DNA of 64,000 nt from Cololabis saira (GCF_033807715.1 NC_084590.1:34933505-34997504); one strand, 5' to 3'; positions 41,956 through 51,562 are shown, numbered from the stretch's first letter. The notes: a model not told the origin generated them from the sequence alone. Program-made: numbers and translations.

Positions 41956-41963
41956 GTAGTGAA

Positions 41964-43010
41964 TATAGAAATGGCCACTGCATTTAGCCAAGGTTTAGTT
42001 TGTTGAAGCTGCATGGTCTTTGCTTAGCTTTGTCCTCTGACCCTTCCAGGCCAACCCTCAGCCAGTCATCCTGGTCTGTTAGTAAAGTTAAAAGCACTAA
42101 AAAAACATATTCTCTTTTAAAAAAAAACAAATCACTATGCTCTGTGAATGTGCTTATTGTCAGCACAAAATGCTCAGACTTCAGTGCTAAGCCCTAAGTA
42201 GTCCCTGCCTCGATGCAATGTTGGAATGACATATTAAACTGTTTAAAATCCTCGTCAAAAAGTGCTGAATCATTGGAGCTCACCAGTCGTGATCAGTGGT
42301 TTGTGTCGTTCCTACTTTCACAGAATGACATGCATCACTACCCTCGGACCAGCTGAGGTTCAAGTTGCTTTTGAACATCAGTCTTTTATTTATTAATTTT
42401 TCCGAATTTGGTCTGAGGTGGTTGCTCTCCCAACTTGATCCTCCCGATTCAGTGATGCAAGTTGTTATTTATCTGACAGTTTGGGCAGTTTCCCATCGCT
42501 GCCACAGAACTGCCGCAGTACATTCAGTGTGTCATGATCTTGTAATGGACGATTCAGAGGTTAGACACAGTCAATAAAGAGGTGATGTGCTGTTTAAGAT
42601 ACCATAACGCTATCTTGTTTTTTTCTTGTATTTTCCCGTTGAAAGTCCCTCAGGTGCTGGGTTTGAATGTATTTTTTAAAAAGGCAGCTAATGTCTTCAC
42701 CTTCCAAAACAATGTGTCCCCCCTGAAAGCAGTCCAGACAAAATAAACACACATCCATCGTTATGCAACCCTGCAAAAGATAAGTTAATTTTAATTAACA
42801 AAAACACTGAACAATAAAACAAATTAATCACGCTCACATGTGACCGCTGCAGTAAATGCACCTGAGCTCAGGGGCTCTATGGTTCAAATCAAGTGCTGGG
42901 TTGGATTCGACACTGGTCTTCAGAGCTCTACCAAACACACACACACCTCAGAAATCTTTTATCACTGAACATAGTGCAAGCCAGTTGAAAAAGCTAATAT
43001 AAAAGGGACT
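41964..43010. other. Stretch without recognisable gene
   Basis: Short frames only. A weak B-box-like ggttcaaatca near 42891 has no supporting A box. Confidence 0.4.
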
Positions 43011-43197
43011 GTCTATCACAGGGGTCGGCAACCCAAAATGTTGAAAGAGCCATATTGGACCAAAAACACAAAAATCAAATATGTCTGGAGCCGCAAAAAA
43101 TGAAAAGTCTTGTATAAGCCTTAGAATGAAGACAACACATGCTGCATGTGTCTATATTAGTTATAACTGGGGGAAGATTTCTTTTTTCATTATGCAC

Positions 43198-43690
43198 TTC
43201 GAGAAAAAAGTCGAGATGTTGAGAAAAAAGTCTAAATGTCGAGAAAAAGTCGAATTGTCAAGATTAATGTTGAAGTACAATCTTGAGGAAAAAAGTCAAA
43301 ATGTCGAGAAAAAAGTCGAAATGTTGATTAAAAAAAGTCAAAATTTTGTGAAAAAAGTCAAAATTTCGAGAAAAAAGTTGAAATGTCCAGAAAAAAGTCA
43401 AAATTTCGAGAAAAAAGTTGAAATGTCGAGATTAATGTTGAAGTACAATCTTGAAAAAAAAGTCGAAATGTTGATAAAAAAGTCGAAATGTTGATTAAAA
43501 AAAGTCAAAATTTTGTGAAAATAGTCGAAATGTTGAAAAAAAGTTGAAATGTCCAGAAAAAAGTCAAAATTTCGAGAAAAAAGTCGAAATGTTGAGATTA
43601 ATGTTGACGTACAATCTTGAGAAAAAAGTCGAAATGTTGAGGAAAAAGTCAAAATTTTCGAGAACAAAGTTGAAATGTCGAGATTAAAAA
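43198..43690. repeat. Minisatellite inside hAT copy 2
   Basis: Units of about 18-19 bases based on gaaaaaagtcgaaatgttga, interrupted three times by the longer string gattaatgttgaagtacaat, so the array has a higher-order period of roughly 170 bases. Confidence 0.85.
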
Positions 43691-43808
43691 GGAAAGGAAA
43701 AAGGAAGAAAAAGAAAAAAAAGGAAGAAAAAGGAAAAAAAGAAGAGAAAAAAAGAAAAGAAAAAAGAAAAAAAGGAAAAAAAAGAAGAAAAAAGAAAAGG
43801 AAAAATAA
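43691..43808. repeat. Purine (GAAAA/GGAAA) tract inside hAT copy 2
   Basis: Nearly pure A and G on the plus strand, in the same position as the tract in copy 1. Confidence 0.9.
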
Positions 43809-43906
43809 GGTCAAACATTTTTGAAAAAGCTCCAGGAGCCACTAAGGCGGCGCTAAAGAGCCGCATGCGGCTCTAGAGCCGCGGGTTGCTGATCCCTGGT
43901 CTATCA

Positions 43907-44447
43907 GAAGGGCATAAACAATCAGCTATTGCATTTCTGCAGCCTGTCCGTTGGTTTTATCTGTACCAGCTCACTACAGTGATGCTAATGGTATCTTACT
44001 AGATTCCACCAATGGTTAGAGTGCCAGACTAGGTCTGTACATCTAATCAGATTTTCACTGCTGATACTGCATGCAGCAATTTATGCCAGTGCCCATTGAA
44101 GTCGCTGGGGATCAAAGAACCGTGTTCTACCCCCCCCTCCCTCCCATCTCTGGTTTCATCAGATCCGCATCAGGATCCATTACGAAGGCCTCCTGATCAT
44201 CCCACTGAATCAAGAGGGTTACTATTAATTCCTGCACAGGAAACATGTACTGAAAAACTACGCCTACACAGCAGAACTTCAAATGTTGCATCAATTTACA
44301 TGTTAGTGAGGCAATACAAACAGAGTTCTTCAATATGGATTCAGTACAGAAAAATGCCATCATATCGTTTTCCTGTCCAGAACTCAAAAGAGTGACTGAA
44401 CAAATACTGCCTTCATTTTATACAGATTAATGAACATCCTCCTGATA
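43907..44447. other. Stretch without recognisable gene
   Basis: A C-run near 44131 is the only simple feature. No coding segment recognised. Confidence 0.4.
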
Positions 44448-44961
44448 TTAAAGGAGACCTATTATGGCATCTACTACCTATTTTAAACAGGCCTTGAATG
44501 TCTTAAAAACAAGCTTTTGATTGTTTTTGCTAAATAAATTAGAAATTCAGCCTCTGAGCCATGTCTTTATCATATCCATTCTCTAACCTCATTATCTATG
44601 CTGGATTCTGAGTGGGCGGGGCTATGATAATGAGGCACTGTGCTGATTGGCTGCCTGAATGATGCGATACACCGCTACGAAAAAATGGTGGAAGCTCCGG
44701 CCGGCAGAGTTAGTTGTGGGTGTGGTTTCACGCATCGGAGGCCAACCTATGTAAATCGCTCCCGTCGTTACGTAACGACGGGAGCAGAATCTGAACGGCT
44801 CGTAGAAGCCACATCACACTGGATGGCTCATCCGGGCGGCTGTACAGACACTGCAGAATTTGGTTACTTTCCTCCTTCTCTGAGTTGTCAGGCTGAGGGG
44901 AGACCACTTTATATATGTTAAAGCAAGAGAAAACGTGTTTTTCATAATAGGTCCCCTTTAA
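44448..44961. mobile_element. TTAA-flanked MITE family M, copy 1 (about 514 bp)
   Basis: TTAA is present at both edges (44448..44451 and 44958..44961). Inside are inverted repeats aggagacctattatg and cataataggtccccttt. The body shares long strings with copies at 48548..49023 and 54969..56783, both of which lie in the opposite orientation. It is non-coding, with a perfect central palindrome. The TTAA target suggests piggyBac- or Kolobok-type mobilisation. Confidence 0.85.
44758..44785. repeat. Perfect 28-bp palindrome in MITE copy 1
   Basis: gctcccgtcgttac is followed directly by its reverse complement, with no loop. The matching site in copy 2 (48721..48748) keeps a palindromic core tcgtgacgtcacga. 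Confidence 0.95.
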
Positions 44962-46316
44962 GTTATTATGAAATATTAGTTTGGTCAACACCGAAAGCAT
45001 TAGAATTTCACAAAGGTAATAACAACAAATCAAATTTGTTTTATTTATCTTCATTCCCTTAGCAGCATGATGGAAATGCCTGTTTCCATGACAGCAGGAA
45101 ACACCAACATGGCAGTTCCTCCAGGCGACGTGTTACAATGGACCCACAAAAATCCACTTATGATTACTGAATCAGATTTTTTTTTCAATTGATTTTTCTT
45201 TAATCCCCCCCCCATACGCACACGAGCTGATGCACTGCACATGAACTAACAAAACAGGATTACTATGTGCACCCAGGGAACAGAGGAAGGTGTGGCTTAT
45301 AGCAACATTCTTACAGGTATCATTTTATGCACATTTACATTAACATCCCAAGGCCAGTGTACGTTCAGCATTAGTTAAATTATTGAAAGTAATGCCTGTG
45401 GTAACTGCCGCTTTAATGTCTTAATAAACTGTAAAAAATGCAATATTTGTCATGAAATACAAATCATTTTTGCAAAATCGTATGCTCCTTTCTTTCAACA
45501 AAGTAGTTGTTCAAGCATACCTCAAGTAAAGCTGAGTGGATGGGGGGTGGAAACAAATGTGCCCAAATGTGTTTGATCTTCTGTTCTTGCACAGATAGCA
45601 CCAAACAATGTGAAGCATAAGACTCACTGGACAGCACAAAAGCTGCTCTGAACCGCTCAGATAATGCATGACACGGTGATGATGATAACGATGCATTGAT
45701 GTAATGTGGATGTGGGAAGTGAGTACCCAGAATCATGTAGAACATGGTTGCCTCCAGGTTTGTTTTCACTTAGATGAAGACACAACCGTCGAGGCACTTT
45801 GATGTTTATTTCACATCTTCAATACATAAAAGGAAAAAAGTACTCCAAGGTAGGCTTAAGCAGCATTTTTGGACATCTGTAGATGGTAGATAACAGGTTG
45901 AAGAGACATCTGAATTACAGACAGAGAAGGTTCAGTTCCCGGGGCACTTTTCTCAGATTTTTTTTTTTACCTTGTTGGAGACAAGACATTTTGAGTCCCC
46001 ATCTCTCAAATATACCCAGCTAACAGCACTGAGATCTCGCGTCCCATTAGCAGATGAGGACACGCCCTCGCCACTGCAGACAAACACACTCACACACAGC
46101 CTCTGTTCAGCTTTACTCTTTTGGAGAAATTGCATCCTCAGCACTTTTTGATCTCTGTAAATGTAGCCATTTACTTCAGGTCATAAGATTGTTGTGCAAG
46201 CGTTTTCCAGAAGTAAATGGACCAAAATGCAGCACGGGGGGCAGGCAAGTCAAACGCCAACAGGCAATTGACAAGCTTTAATGTACATTTTATATACCTA
46301 ATTTATATATTTACAT
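44962..46316. other. Stretch without recognisable gene
   Basis: Short frames. A T-run/C-run junction lies near 45180-45210. No family recognised. Confidence 0.4.
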
Positions 46317-46333
46317 ATACATACATACATACA

Positions 46334-46369
<36 letters not shown>

Positions 46370-46414
46370 TATATATTATTATATTATTATATTATTATAT
46401 TATTATATTATTTT
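46317..46414. repeat. Compound (ATAC)n(AT)n(ATT)n microsatellite
   Basis: About eleven ATAC units, then AT units, then ATT/ATATT units follow directly on one another. Confidence 0.95.
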
Positions 46415-46562
46415 GTTTTTTTTTATAATGTATTCAGACTCAGACTTTTTTTAATGAATAAAAGCCAAATGAGAAAAAAAAATTCAGAAAGGAGACTTGC
46501 AGAAAGCATAAGTACTAAGTACATCAGTGTGGGAGGTTTTTACCTGGATAAGGAACGTCAAT

Positions 46563-46985
46563 CATTAAGGCAAGGCAAGTTTATTTATAAAGCACAATTC
46601 AACACAAGGTAATTCAAAGTGCATCAACATTAAAAGCGGCAAGACACAATTAAACAGTAAATAACAAATAAAATGAAATAAAATGATAAGAAAAGAGGTA
46701 AAATAATAGAAAGCACAAGTTGTTCAAAAGTAAGGGCAGTAGAGTACAGCAGGTACACATCCCCTGAATGGCAAGAATTACGTTTCTATACGGTCAAAAC
46801 GTACAAAGACCGGGTCAAATATAGTATTACAAAGTAATCTGTGCCGATTCGTGCGGTAAATCAAACCAATTTGACAATTCTACGTCACAATGCCTGTATT
46901 CAGGGCTTATCCATAACTTTGCGCGGTTTTCAAAAAGTATTTAATTTAAAAATTATAAGAAAAGAGGTAAAATAATAAAAAGCAC
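46563..46985 (-). mobile_element. LINE 3' UTR and tail with internal duplication
   Basis: The segment begins with aaggcaaggcaagtttattt and aagcacaattcaacacaagg, the reversed 3' end of a common fish LINE. It lies directly downstream, on the minus strand, of the ORF remnant at 46992..47235. About 67 bases (from aagaaaagaggtaaaataat to gagtacagcagg) occur twice, at 46689 and 46957, with unrelated sequence between, so part of the UTR is duplicated. Confidence 0.7.
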
Positions 46986-46991
46986 AAGTTG

Positions 46992-47235
46992 TTAAAAAAT
47001 AAGGGCAGTAGAGTACAGCAGGTAAGTATTTAATTTAGGAGTACGCTTCAGAAAACAGTGATGTTTTTCGGCCTGATTTAAAGGATCTACAGTTGGAGCA
47101 GACCTCAGGTTTACAGGAAGTTTGTTCCACCGGTGAGGAGCAGAATAACTGAACGCTGCCTCACCTTGCTTGGTTCTGGTTCTTGGGAACCACAACAAAC
47201 CAGATCCAGATGAACCTCAGAGGTCTAGGAGCTTC
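46992..47235 (-). pseudogene. LINE ORF2 C-terminus, segment 3 of a split copy
   Basis: The minus strand reads GLLWFPRTRTKQGEAAFSYS, then APHRWNKLPVNLRSAPTVDP. This is the C-terminal motif of fish LINE proteins (VPRTRTKxGxxAFxxxAPxLWN). In the intact element it would follow directly on the segment at 48482..48547; the LTR-like element 47241..48475 separates them. The frame is open from 47198 to the stop at 46992, and a stop lies just upstream near 47213. Confidence 0.8.
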
Positions 47236-47503
47236 ATAGGCTTCACAATCAGCCCACCGCTTGACTACACAGGCAGGGAGGAGAGATTGATTGGACACCT
47301 GCGGCCAATCAGCTGAACCGACCCGCGCCACCTGTGCGCTACTCCCCCGCAGACCAAGCCCAATTCTCCACCCTGCCACATACCCCCATCGCCCGACTCA
47401 GGCCTAGCCAACCCCCCCCGCACTCCCACCGGTGCGGGAGAGGAAGTCAGGCACCGCCATCTCAACCCCCGGCCTGTGGTCAGCGGGTCTCCCAGGTTCC
47501 TGG

Positions 47504-48391
47504 TCACGGGTCTCCCAGTTTCCTGAGGTAGACCACCTGAGGCTGCAGGGACCTCGGACTCTGCTGCTGGCTCCTCAGCCTCTCCAGGCTTTTAGCGCTG
47601 CACGCCTGGTGTCCCAGAGCCTCCTGGACCTCGATCTGGTGCTTGGCGGCATCCAGCCTCTGCTCCACGGCCTGCTGGTCCTCCTCAAACTCCTTGAGGC
47701 GGCCGGCCGGCTCCTCCAGCTGGGAGGTCCGGCTGAGCAGCGTCTCGCTCCGCCCGTTCACCCGCCGGTTCAGCTGCGCGTTCTCGTCCCGGGCCTCCTC
47801 CTCCCCGACGCAGCACTGCTCCAGCAGCTGGTCCACCAGCGCCTCCAGTGCCACGGTCTGCCGCTCTGCCAGCGCCTCCAGTGCCACGATCTGCTGCTCC
47901 GCCAGCGCCTCCAGTGCCACGATCTGCTGCTCCGCCAGCGCCTCCAGTGCCACGGTCTGCTGCTCCGCCAGCGCCTCCAGTGCCACGGTCGGCCGCTCTG
48001 CCAGCGCCTCGGTCTGCCGCTCCTCCTGGCTCTGGCGCAGGGCTGCCATCTGAGCCCCCCGGCCTGTGGCCACCGGGTCTTCAAGATCGGCGAGACAGTT
48101 CAGGGGGCCGTCCGGGAGACCGGGCCGACCAGCGAGACAGTTCAGGGGGCTGACCTCGGGACCTGACCCTGGATCGGGCACACCGGCCAGAGGGCCGCCC
48201 CCGGGGCCGGGCAGAGGGCGGCCTCGGGGCAGACGGAATTCGTGGCGTCGGCTGAGGCACGTCCAGGACCACCTCAGGAACAGAGACAGGCGCGTCCACC
48301 TCAGGGACGGGCGCGGCCGTTTTTTCCCTATTGTGGCCGGGTGGAGGATTGGGCATGGTGTGCGAGGGAGTAGCGCACAGGTGGGATGCAC
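47504..48391 (-). CDS. Coiled-coil protein ORF of the LTR-like element (gag-like?)
   Basis: This is the longest open frame in the window: 295 codons with no stop. The first 114 residues are Pro/Arg-rich and partly encoded by the inverted-repeat arm, so the Met at residue 115 (48047..48049) is a plausible true start, giving 181 residues. From there the protein is Glu/Gln/Leu/Ala-rich with heptad character. It includes five 11-residue repeats of the type VALEALAEQQ (encoded by the 33-bp minisatellite) and then a longer helix-like region (EEARDENAQLNRRV, QLEEPAGRLKEFEED). The frame stops 124 bases before the 3' LTR. No zinc knuckle, protease or RT motif is present. Position after the 5' LTR suggests gag or a derivative of it. 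A captured host coiled-coil exon is the alternative. Expression is unproven. Confidence 0.5.
   Translation of the reverse strand: MHPTCALLPRTPCPILHPATIGKKRPRPSLRWTRLSLFLRWSWTCLSRRHEFRLPRGRPLPGPGGGPLAGVPDPGSGPEVSPLNCLAGRPGLPDGPLNCLADLEDPVATGRGAQMAALRQSQEERQTEALAERPTVALEALAEQQTVALEALAEQQIVALEALAEQQIVALEALAERQTVALEALVDQLLEQCCVGEEEARDENAQLNRRVNGRSETLLSRTSQLEEPAGRLKEFEEDQQAVEQRLDAAKHQIEVQEALGHQACSAKSLERLRSQQQSPRSLQPQVVYLRKLGDP
47841..48005. repeat. 33-bp minisatellite, five in-frame units
   Basis: gcctccagtgccac recurs at 47841, 47874, 47907, 47940 and 47973, a strict 33-base period. The unit is a multiple of three, so copy-number change keeps the minus-strand frame open. Confidence 0.95.
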
Positions 48392-48481
48392 CCGCCCCAG
48401 GGACGGGCGCGTCCGGCCCGCGCCACCTGTGCGCTACTCCCCCGCAGACCACGCCCAATCCTCCACCCGGCCACAATAGGG
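48326..48481. repeat. 156-bp imperfect palindrome
   Basis: The left arm starts ccctattgtggccgggtgg and the right arm ends ccacccggccacaataggg. The arms are about 68 bases and differ at few positions, around a centre rich in CG (ccagggacgggcgcgtccgg). The arms hold inverted copies of the LTR start plus the six bases ccctat, which belong to the LINE target on the right-hand side. Confidence 0.9.
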
Positions 48482-48547
48482 AACTAACAGATCAAGCATG
48501 TATTTTGGTCCAAGACCATTCAGTGCTTTGTAGACCAGCAGTAGGAT
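48482..48547 (-). pseudogene. LINE ORF2, segment 2 of a split copy
   Basis: The minus strand reads KILLLVYKALNGLGPKYMLD and then LLV, the LINE stretch that normally lies between the HWLPV and PRTRTK motifs. It is bounded by MITE copy 2 on one side and the LTR-like element on the other, so only 66 bases remain visible here. Confidence 0.8.
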
Positions 48548-49023
48548 TTTAGAGACCTATTATGAAAAACCCGTTTTCTCTTGCTTTAACATGTATAAAG
48601 TGGTCTCCCCTCAGCCTGCCAACTCAGAGAAGGAGGAAAGCAACCAAATTCTGCAGTGTCTGTACAGCCGCCCGGATGAGCCGTCCAGTGTGATGTGGAT
48701 CTACGAGCCGTTCAGATTCTGCTCTGGTCGTGACGTCACGACAGGAGCGATTTACATAGGTTGGCCTCCGATGCGTGAAACCACGCCCACAACTAAGTCT
48801 GCTGGCCGGAGCTTCCACCATTTTCTATGCGTAATTCAGGCAGCCAATCAGCACAGAGCCTCATTATCATAGCCTCCCCGCCCACTCAGAATCCCGCATA
48901 GATAATGAGGTTAGAGAATGGGATGATAAAGACATGGTTTAGAGGCTGAATTTCTAATTTATTTAGCAAAAAATATCAAAAGCTTGTTTTTAAGACATTT
49001 AAGACATAATAGGTCTCCTTTAA
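48548..49023. mobile_element. TTAA-flanked MITE family M, copy 2 (about 476 bp)
   Basis: It carries the same ends (agagacctattatg and cataataggtctccttt) and body as copy 1, in reverse orientation. TTAA is intact at the right (49020..49023) and has mutated to TTAG at the left. It interrupts the LINE frame between IEF and KILLLV. Confidence 0.85.
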
Positions 49024-49140
49024 ACTCTATCATTTGACTCACTGGAAGTCAGTGGAGGGATTTCATATGGTCCAGTTTCCTGGTGTTTGTAAGGACGGCA
49101 GCATTCTGGATTAAATGCATTACAGCACTTTAAATAAAAC
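49024..49140 (-). pseudogene. LINE ORF2, segment 1 of a split copy
   Basis: The minus strand reads IQNAAVLTNTRKLDHMKSLH, one stop where Trp is usual, then LPVSQMIEF. This is the VQNAAARxLT...HWLPV region downstream of the RT domain. The frame continues in 48482..48547 once MITE copy 2 is removed. The copy is truncated above about 49140. Confidence 0.8.
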
Positions 49141-51408
49141 TGGAGAAAGAGGGAATATCTCACCTTTCTGTGGTATTTGCCCTTTTTCGTTTACGTGTTG
49201 ACATTTAAATACATGGATACCATGCCGATTAAAATATTTGGAAGATTATTTGCATGCAAACAACTCGGGTGAGTGGCTGTTGTGTTCATTTCTGGCTTGT
49301 TTGTAGAGCTGCTCATTTCATCAATCAAATGTTTGCCTGATATTTATTACATTTTCAGCATTTCTTTTTTTATTTTATGTTTTTTTTGCACTACAACTGT
49401 AGCATCTGTTGACTGTGTGAGGCTTTGGAGTCAACCTGAAGATGACGACTGAATTTTAACCAAAAGAAAACAGGGAAAAAAGGAAGAGAGGGGTGTTTGA
49501 TGAAAACAGGTTGTCAACGAGCAACATATTTTGAGCCTGAATAGAAATTTTGCAATTTTACAAATGTGAATCTCTCTTAACCTGGCTAATTCATCATGGT
49601 AACATGTGCTGAACAAGTAACCTATCCAGAAAAGGTCACGTTGACAGTTTTGGATTAATTTGATGGAAAATGTGGCACTCTCTTTCTCCAATACTTCTAG
49701 TTATGGCATCCCTATAAAATCAGACAAAAACTCAGCTAAATGTTGTCAAGCAAACACACGGAATTTATTATGACATCACAACCAAACTGAAAGCATTCCT
49801 TTACGAATGATGCTGGTAATGTCCACATTTCAAACGTGACTGACAATGGATCAATATGGATTCATTCATTAGCACTTCATTGAATTGTTGGCATTTGAGT
49901 CAGTCATCAGTCATAAACTATAGGAAAATGTTGATTTTATGACACACAAATGGGTTTTTTATTAGATTTAACTTGATTTTAAACCAAAACCTCACCCTTT
50001 TGATCATAAAGCAAATTGATTAAACAAGCAAATTAAATTAACCGTAGAAGCAATGCTTGGATGACACAATATGTCATATAAAGAAACGTTTCTGTCATAT
50101 CAATCATACTGCATGTGTAGGTTATGTAGAGCACATTGTCACATCGGCACAGATCTTGCCTGCCTTCATTTGATAATGAGGGAAAAACATATGTTTTCAC
50201 AAATGATTCTGATTTGCTGCCAAATTTGTTTCATATCTGGAATACCTCTGGAATTTATCACAGAGAATATTTAATCCATAAACTTTAATTCCCTTTGATT
50301 TAGCCAAAAGTGATCTCCCTATGTCTGCTATTATGTGACATTGTCTCATAAAAGCATGCTTAAATGTCCAACATCATTGTATAAATGAAGCTTTGGGCTG
50401 TGTTGAGGTCAGTGAAATACTAATAAAAATATAGTCTCGCTTCTTTGATACCCTATGCAAAGGAACGTGTCTGATTAAAACTGGAGTCCGTCTATTACGG
50501 TTTATTTGTTTTTAGTTGGATATTGAGAAGAAAAGTTTGAATTTGACTTTCGGGGCTTTTTCAAGACCTGATCTGAGTTGTCATTTACAGTTCAACCTTT
50601 GCAAATGTCAGGTGTGTGCTGCAGGCCACAGCAAAAGAGACATTCAGGTACTGTGTGGTTTTGCCTCACACATGATAGGCTTAATTCGTGAAACGTGAGC
50701 AGAGAATCTTTGTGTTAACAGTTGGCTGAGCAAGATTTCAATGCGCTTTGGCATTGGTGAAAGTTTGCAAATAATTATTCTTTATTGATTAGTTACATGG
50801 TCTGTTTTTTTTTACAATATGCAGATACTTTTAAAACATGTTTCAAAACATGCAGATACATTTGAAATGGAGTGTAGCACGTTTATCTTAACGGATGGGA
50901 ATTTTGCACAGTTCAGGAGCAGCAGTTGCAGGGGCACATATCATCTGACACAGGAATTGCTTCTCATTTCATAAATAAATCAAAAAATACATCATGTATT
51001 TAAATTGTTTTTTAAAAACTACACACATGGACAAATTAAAGAAAGAAAACCTCACAATGGCCACTGAAAGAAAATGAAATTGGCAAAAGTAATAAATAAA
51101 TCATTCTTTCTTTCTTCATTATCTAATGAAAATCAGACATTTCTGTTGATTTGTGGTTCTAAGGAACCATTAAAAGAAAAAAAAACTAACAAAGCTGGCC
51201 TTGATAAATGATTTGCTATCCCTGGAAAACATTGAAAATAAATTCCATAGTGACATCTTAAACTAAAGTGTTTGCTGTAATTAGCATATTTGTCTTCAGC
51301 CTTGCAGTCTGTCTGTTTACTTAAAGTTGGCATCATGGTTCACCTCACTGAACATGGACCAGACAATGCAAAGGAGAAAGAGAAAATACACACACACAAT
51401 AAGCCTGC
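49141..51408. other. Long stretch without recognisable gene
   Basis: AT-rich with short frames only. A possible acceptor at 50515 precedes an open segment, but no convincing donor or family was seen. Confidence 0.4.

Positions 51409-51490
<82 letters not shown>
51409..51490. repeat. (AT)n microsatellite
   Basis: About 40 AT units with a single ATGT interruption near 51421. It ends exactly where a LINE tail begins. Confidence 0.97.
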
Positions 51491-51492
<2 letters not shown>

Positions 51493-51562
51493 AAAGCCCC
51501 TAGAGACAACTTCTGGTGTAATGTTGTAATAGACGCTATATAAATAAAATTGAATTGAATTA
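51491..51562 (+). mobile_element. LINE 3' tail
   Basis: The string ggaaagcccctagagacaac, followed by gctatataaataaaattgaa and ttgaatt, is the plus-orientation version of the tail seen reversed at 13209. Only about 70 bases remain. Confidence 0.7.

Larger units (their letters stand above)
43019..43898. mobile_element. hAT-type non-autonomous element, copy 2 (880 bp)
   Basis: The termini caggggtcggcaac and gttgctgatccctg are inverted repeats, flanked by a perfect 8-bp duplication gtctatca (43011..43018 and 43899..43906). It belongs to the same family and orientation as 33455..34181. The two copies share both ends but differ in the number and arrangement of internal minisatellite units, which explains the 153-base length difference. 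Frames across it are repeat artefacts. Confidence 0.93.
47241..48475 (-). mobile_element. LTR-like element, 1235 bp, inserted in the LINE
   Basis: The element is bounded by atagg on both sides (47236..47240 and 48476..48480), a 5-bp target duplication, and it splits a LINE frame that resumes exactly on the other side. Its minus-strand 5' 63 bases (48413..48475) recur at 47318..47380 with four differences, as expected of two LTRs; the inner copy marks the 3' LTR (47241..47380, 140 bp). The LTR starts TGTGGC, but its far end is AAG rather than CA. Between the LTRs lies one long open frame and no reverse transcriptase, integrase or protease, so it is an internally deleted or naturally minimal element. 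A 156-bp palindrome sits at the 5' end. Confidence 0.7.

Noticed and set aside
43081..43494. Lys/Glu-rich 137-codon plus-strand frame
   Set aside because: It spans the internal minisatellite of hAT copy 2. The matching region in copy 1 is a different length and frame, so it is not under coding constraint.
43198..43690. Spaced repeats reminiscent of a CRISPR array
   Set aside because: The repeats have no unique spacers of constant length, vary in sequence, and lie inside a vertebrate transposon.
47643..48153. Ser/Ala- and Pro/Ala-rich frames over the minisatellite
   Set aside because: Other-frame shadows of the same repeat.
47432..48166. 244-codon plus-strand frame opposite the coiled-coil ORF
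   Set aside because: It is the antisense shadow of a GC-rich minus-strand frame with the same 33-bp repeat. Its Leu/His/Gln repeats have no recognisable family.
50516..50698. Exon-like frame after a T-rich acceptor at 50515
   Set aside because: No convincing donor at a frame-compatible position and no recognisable peptide.
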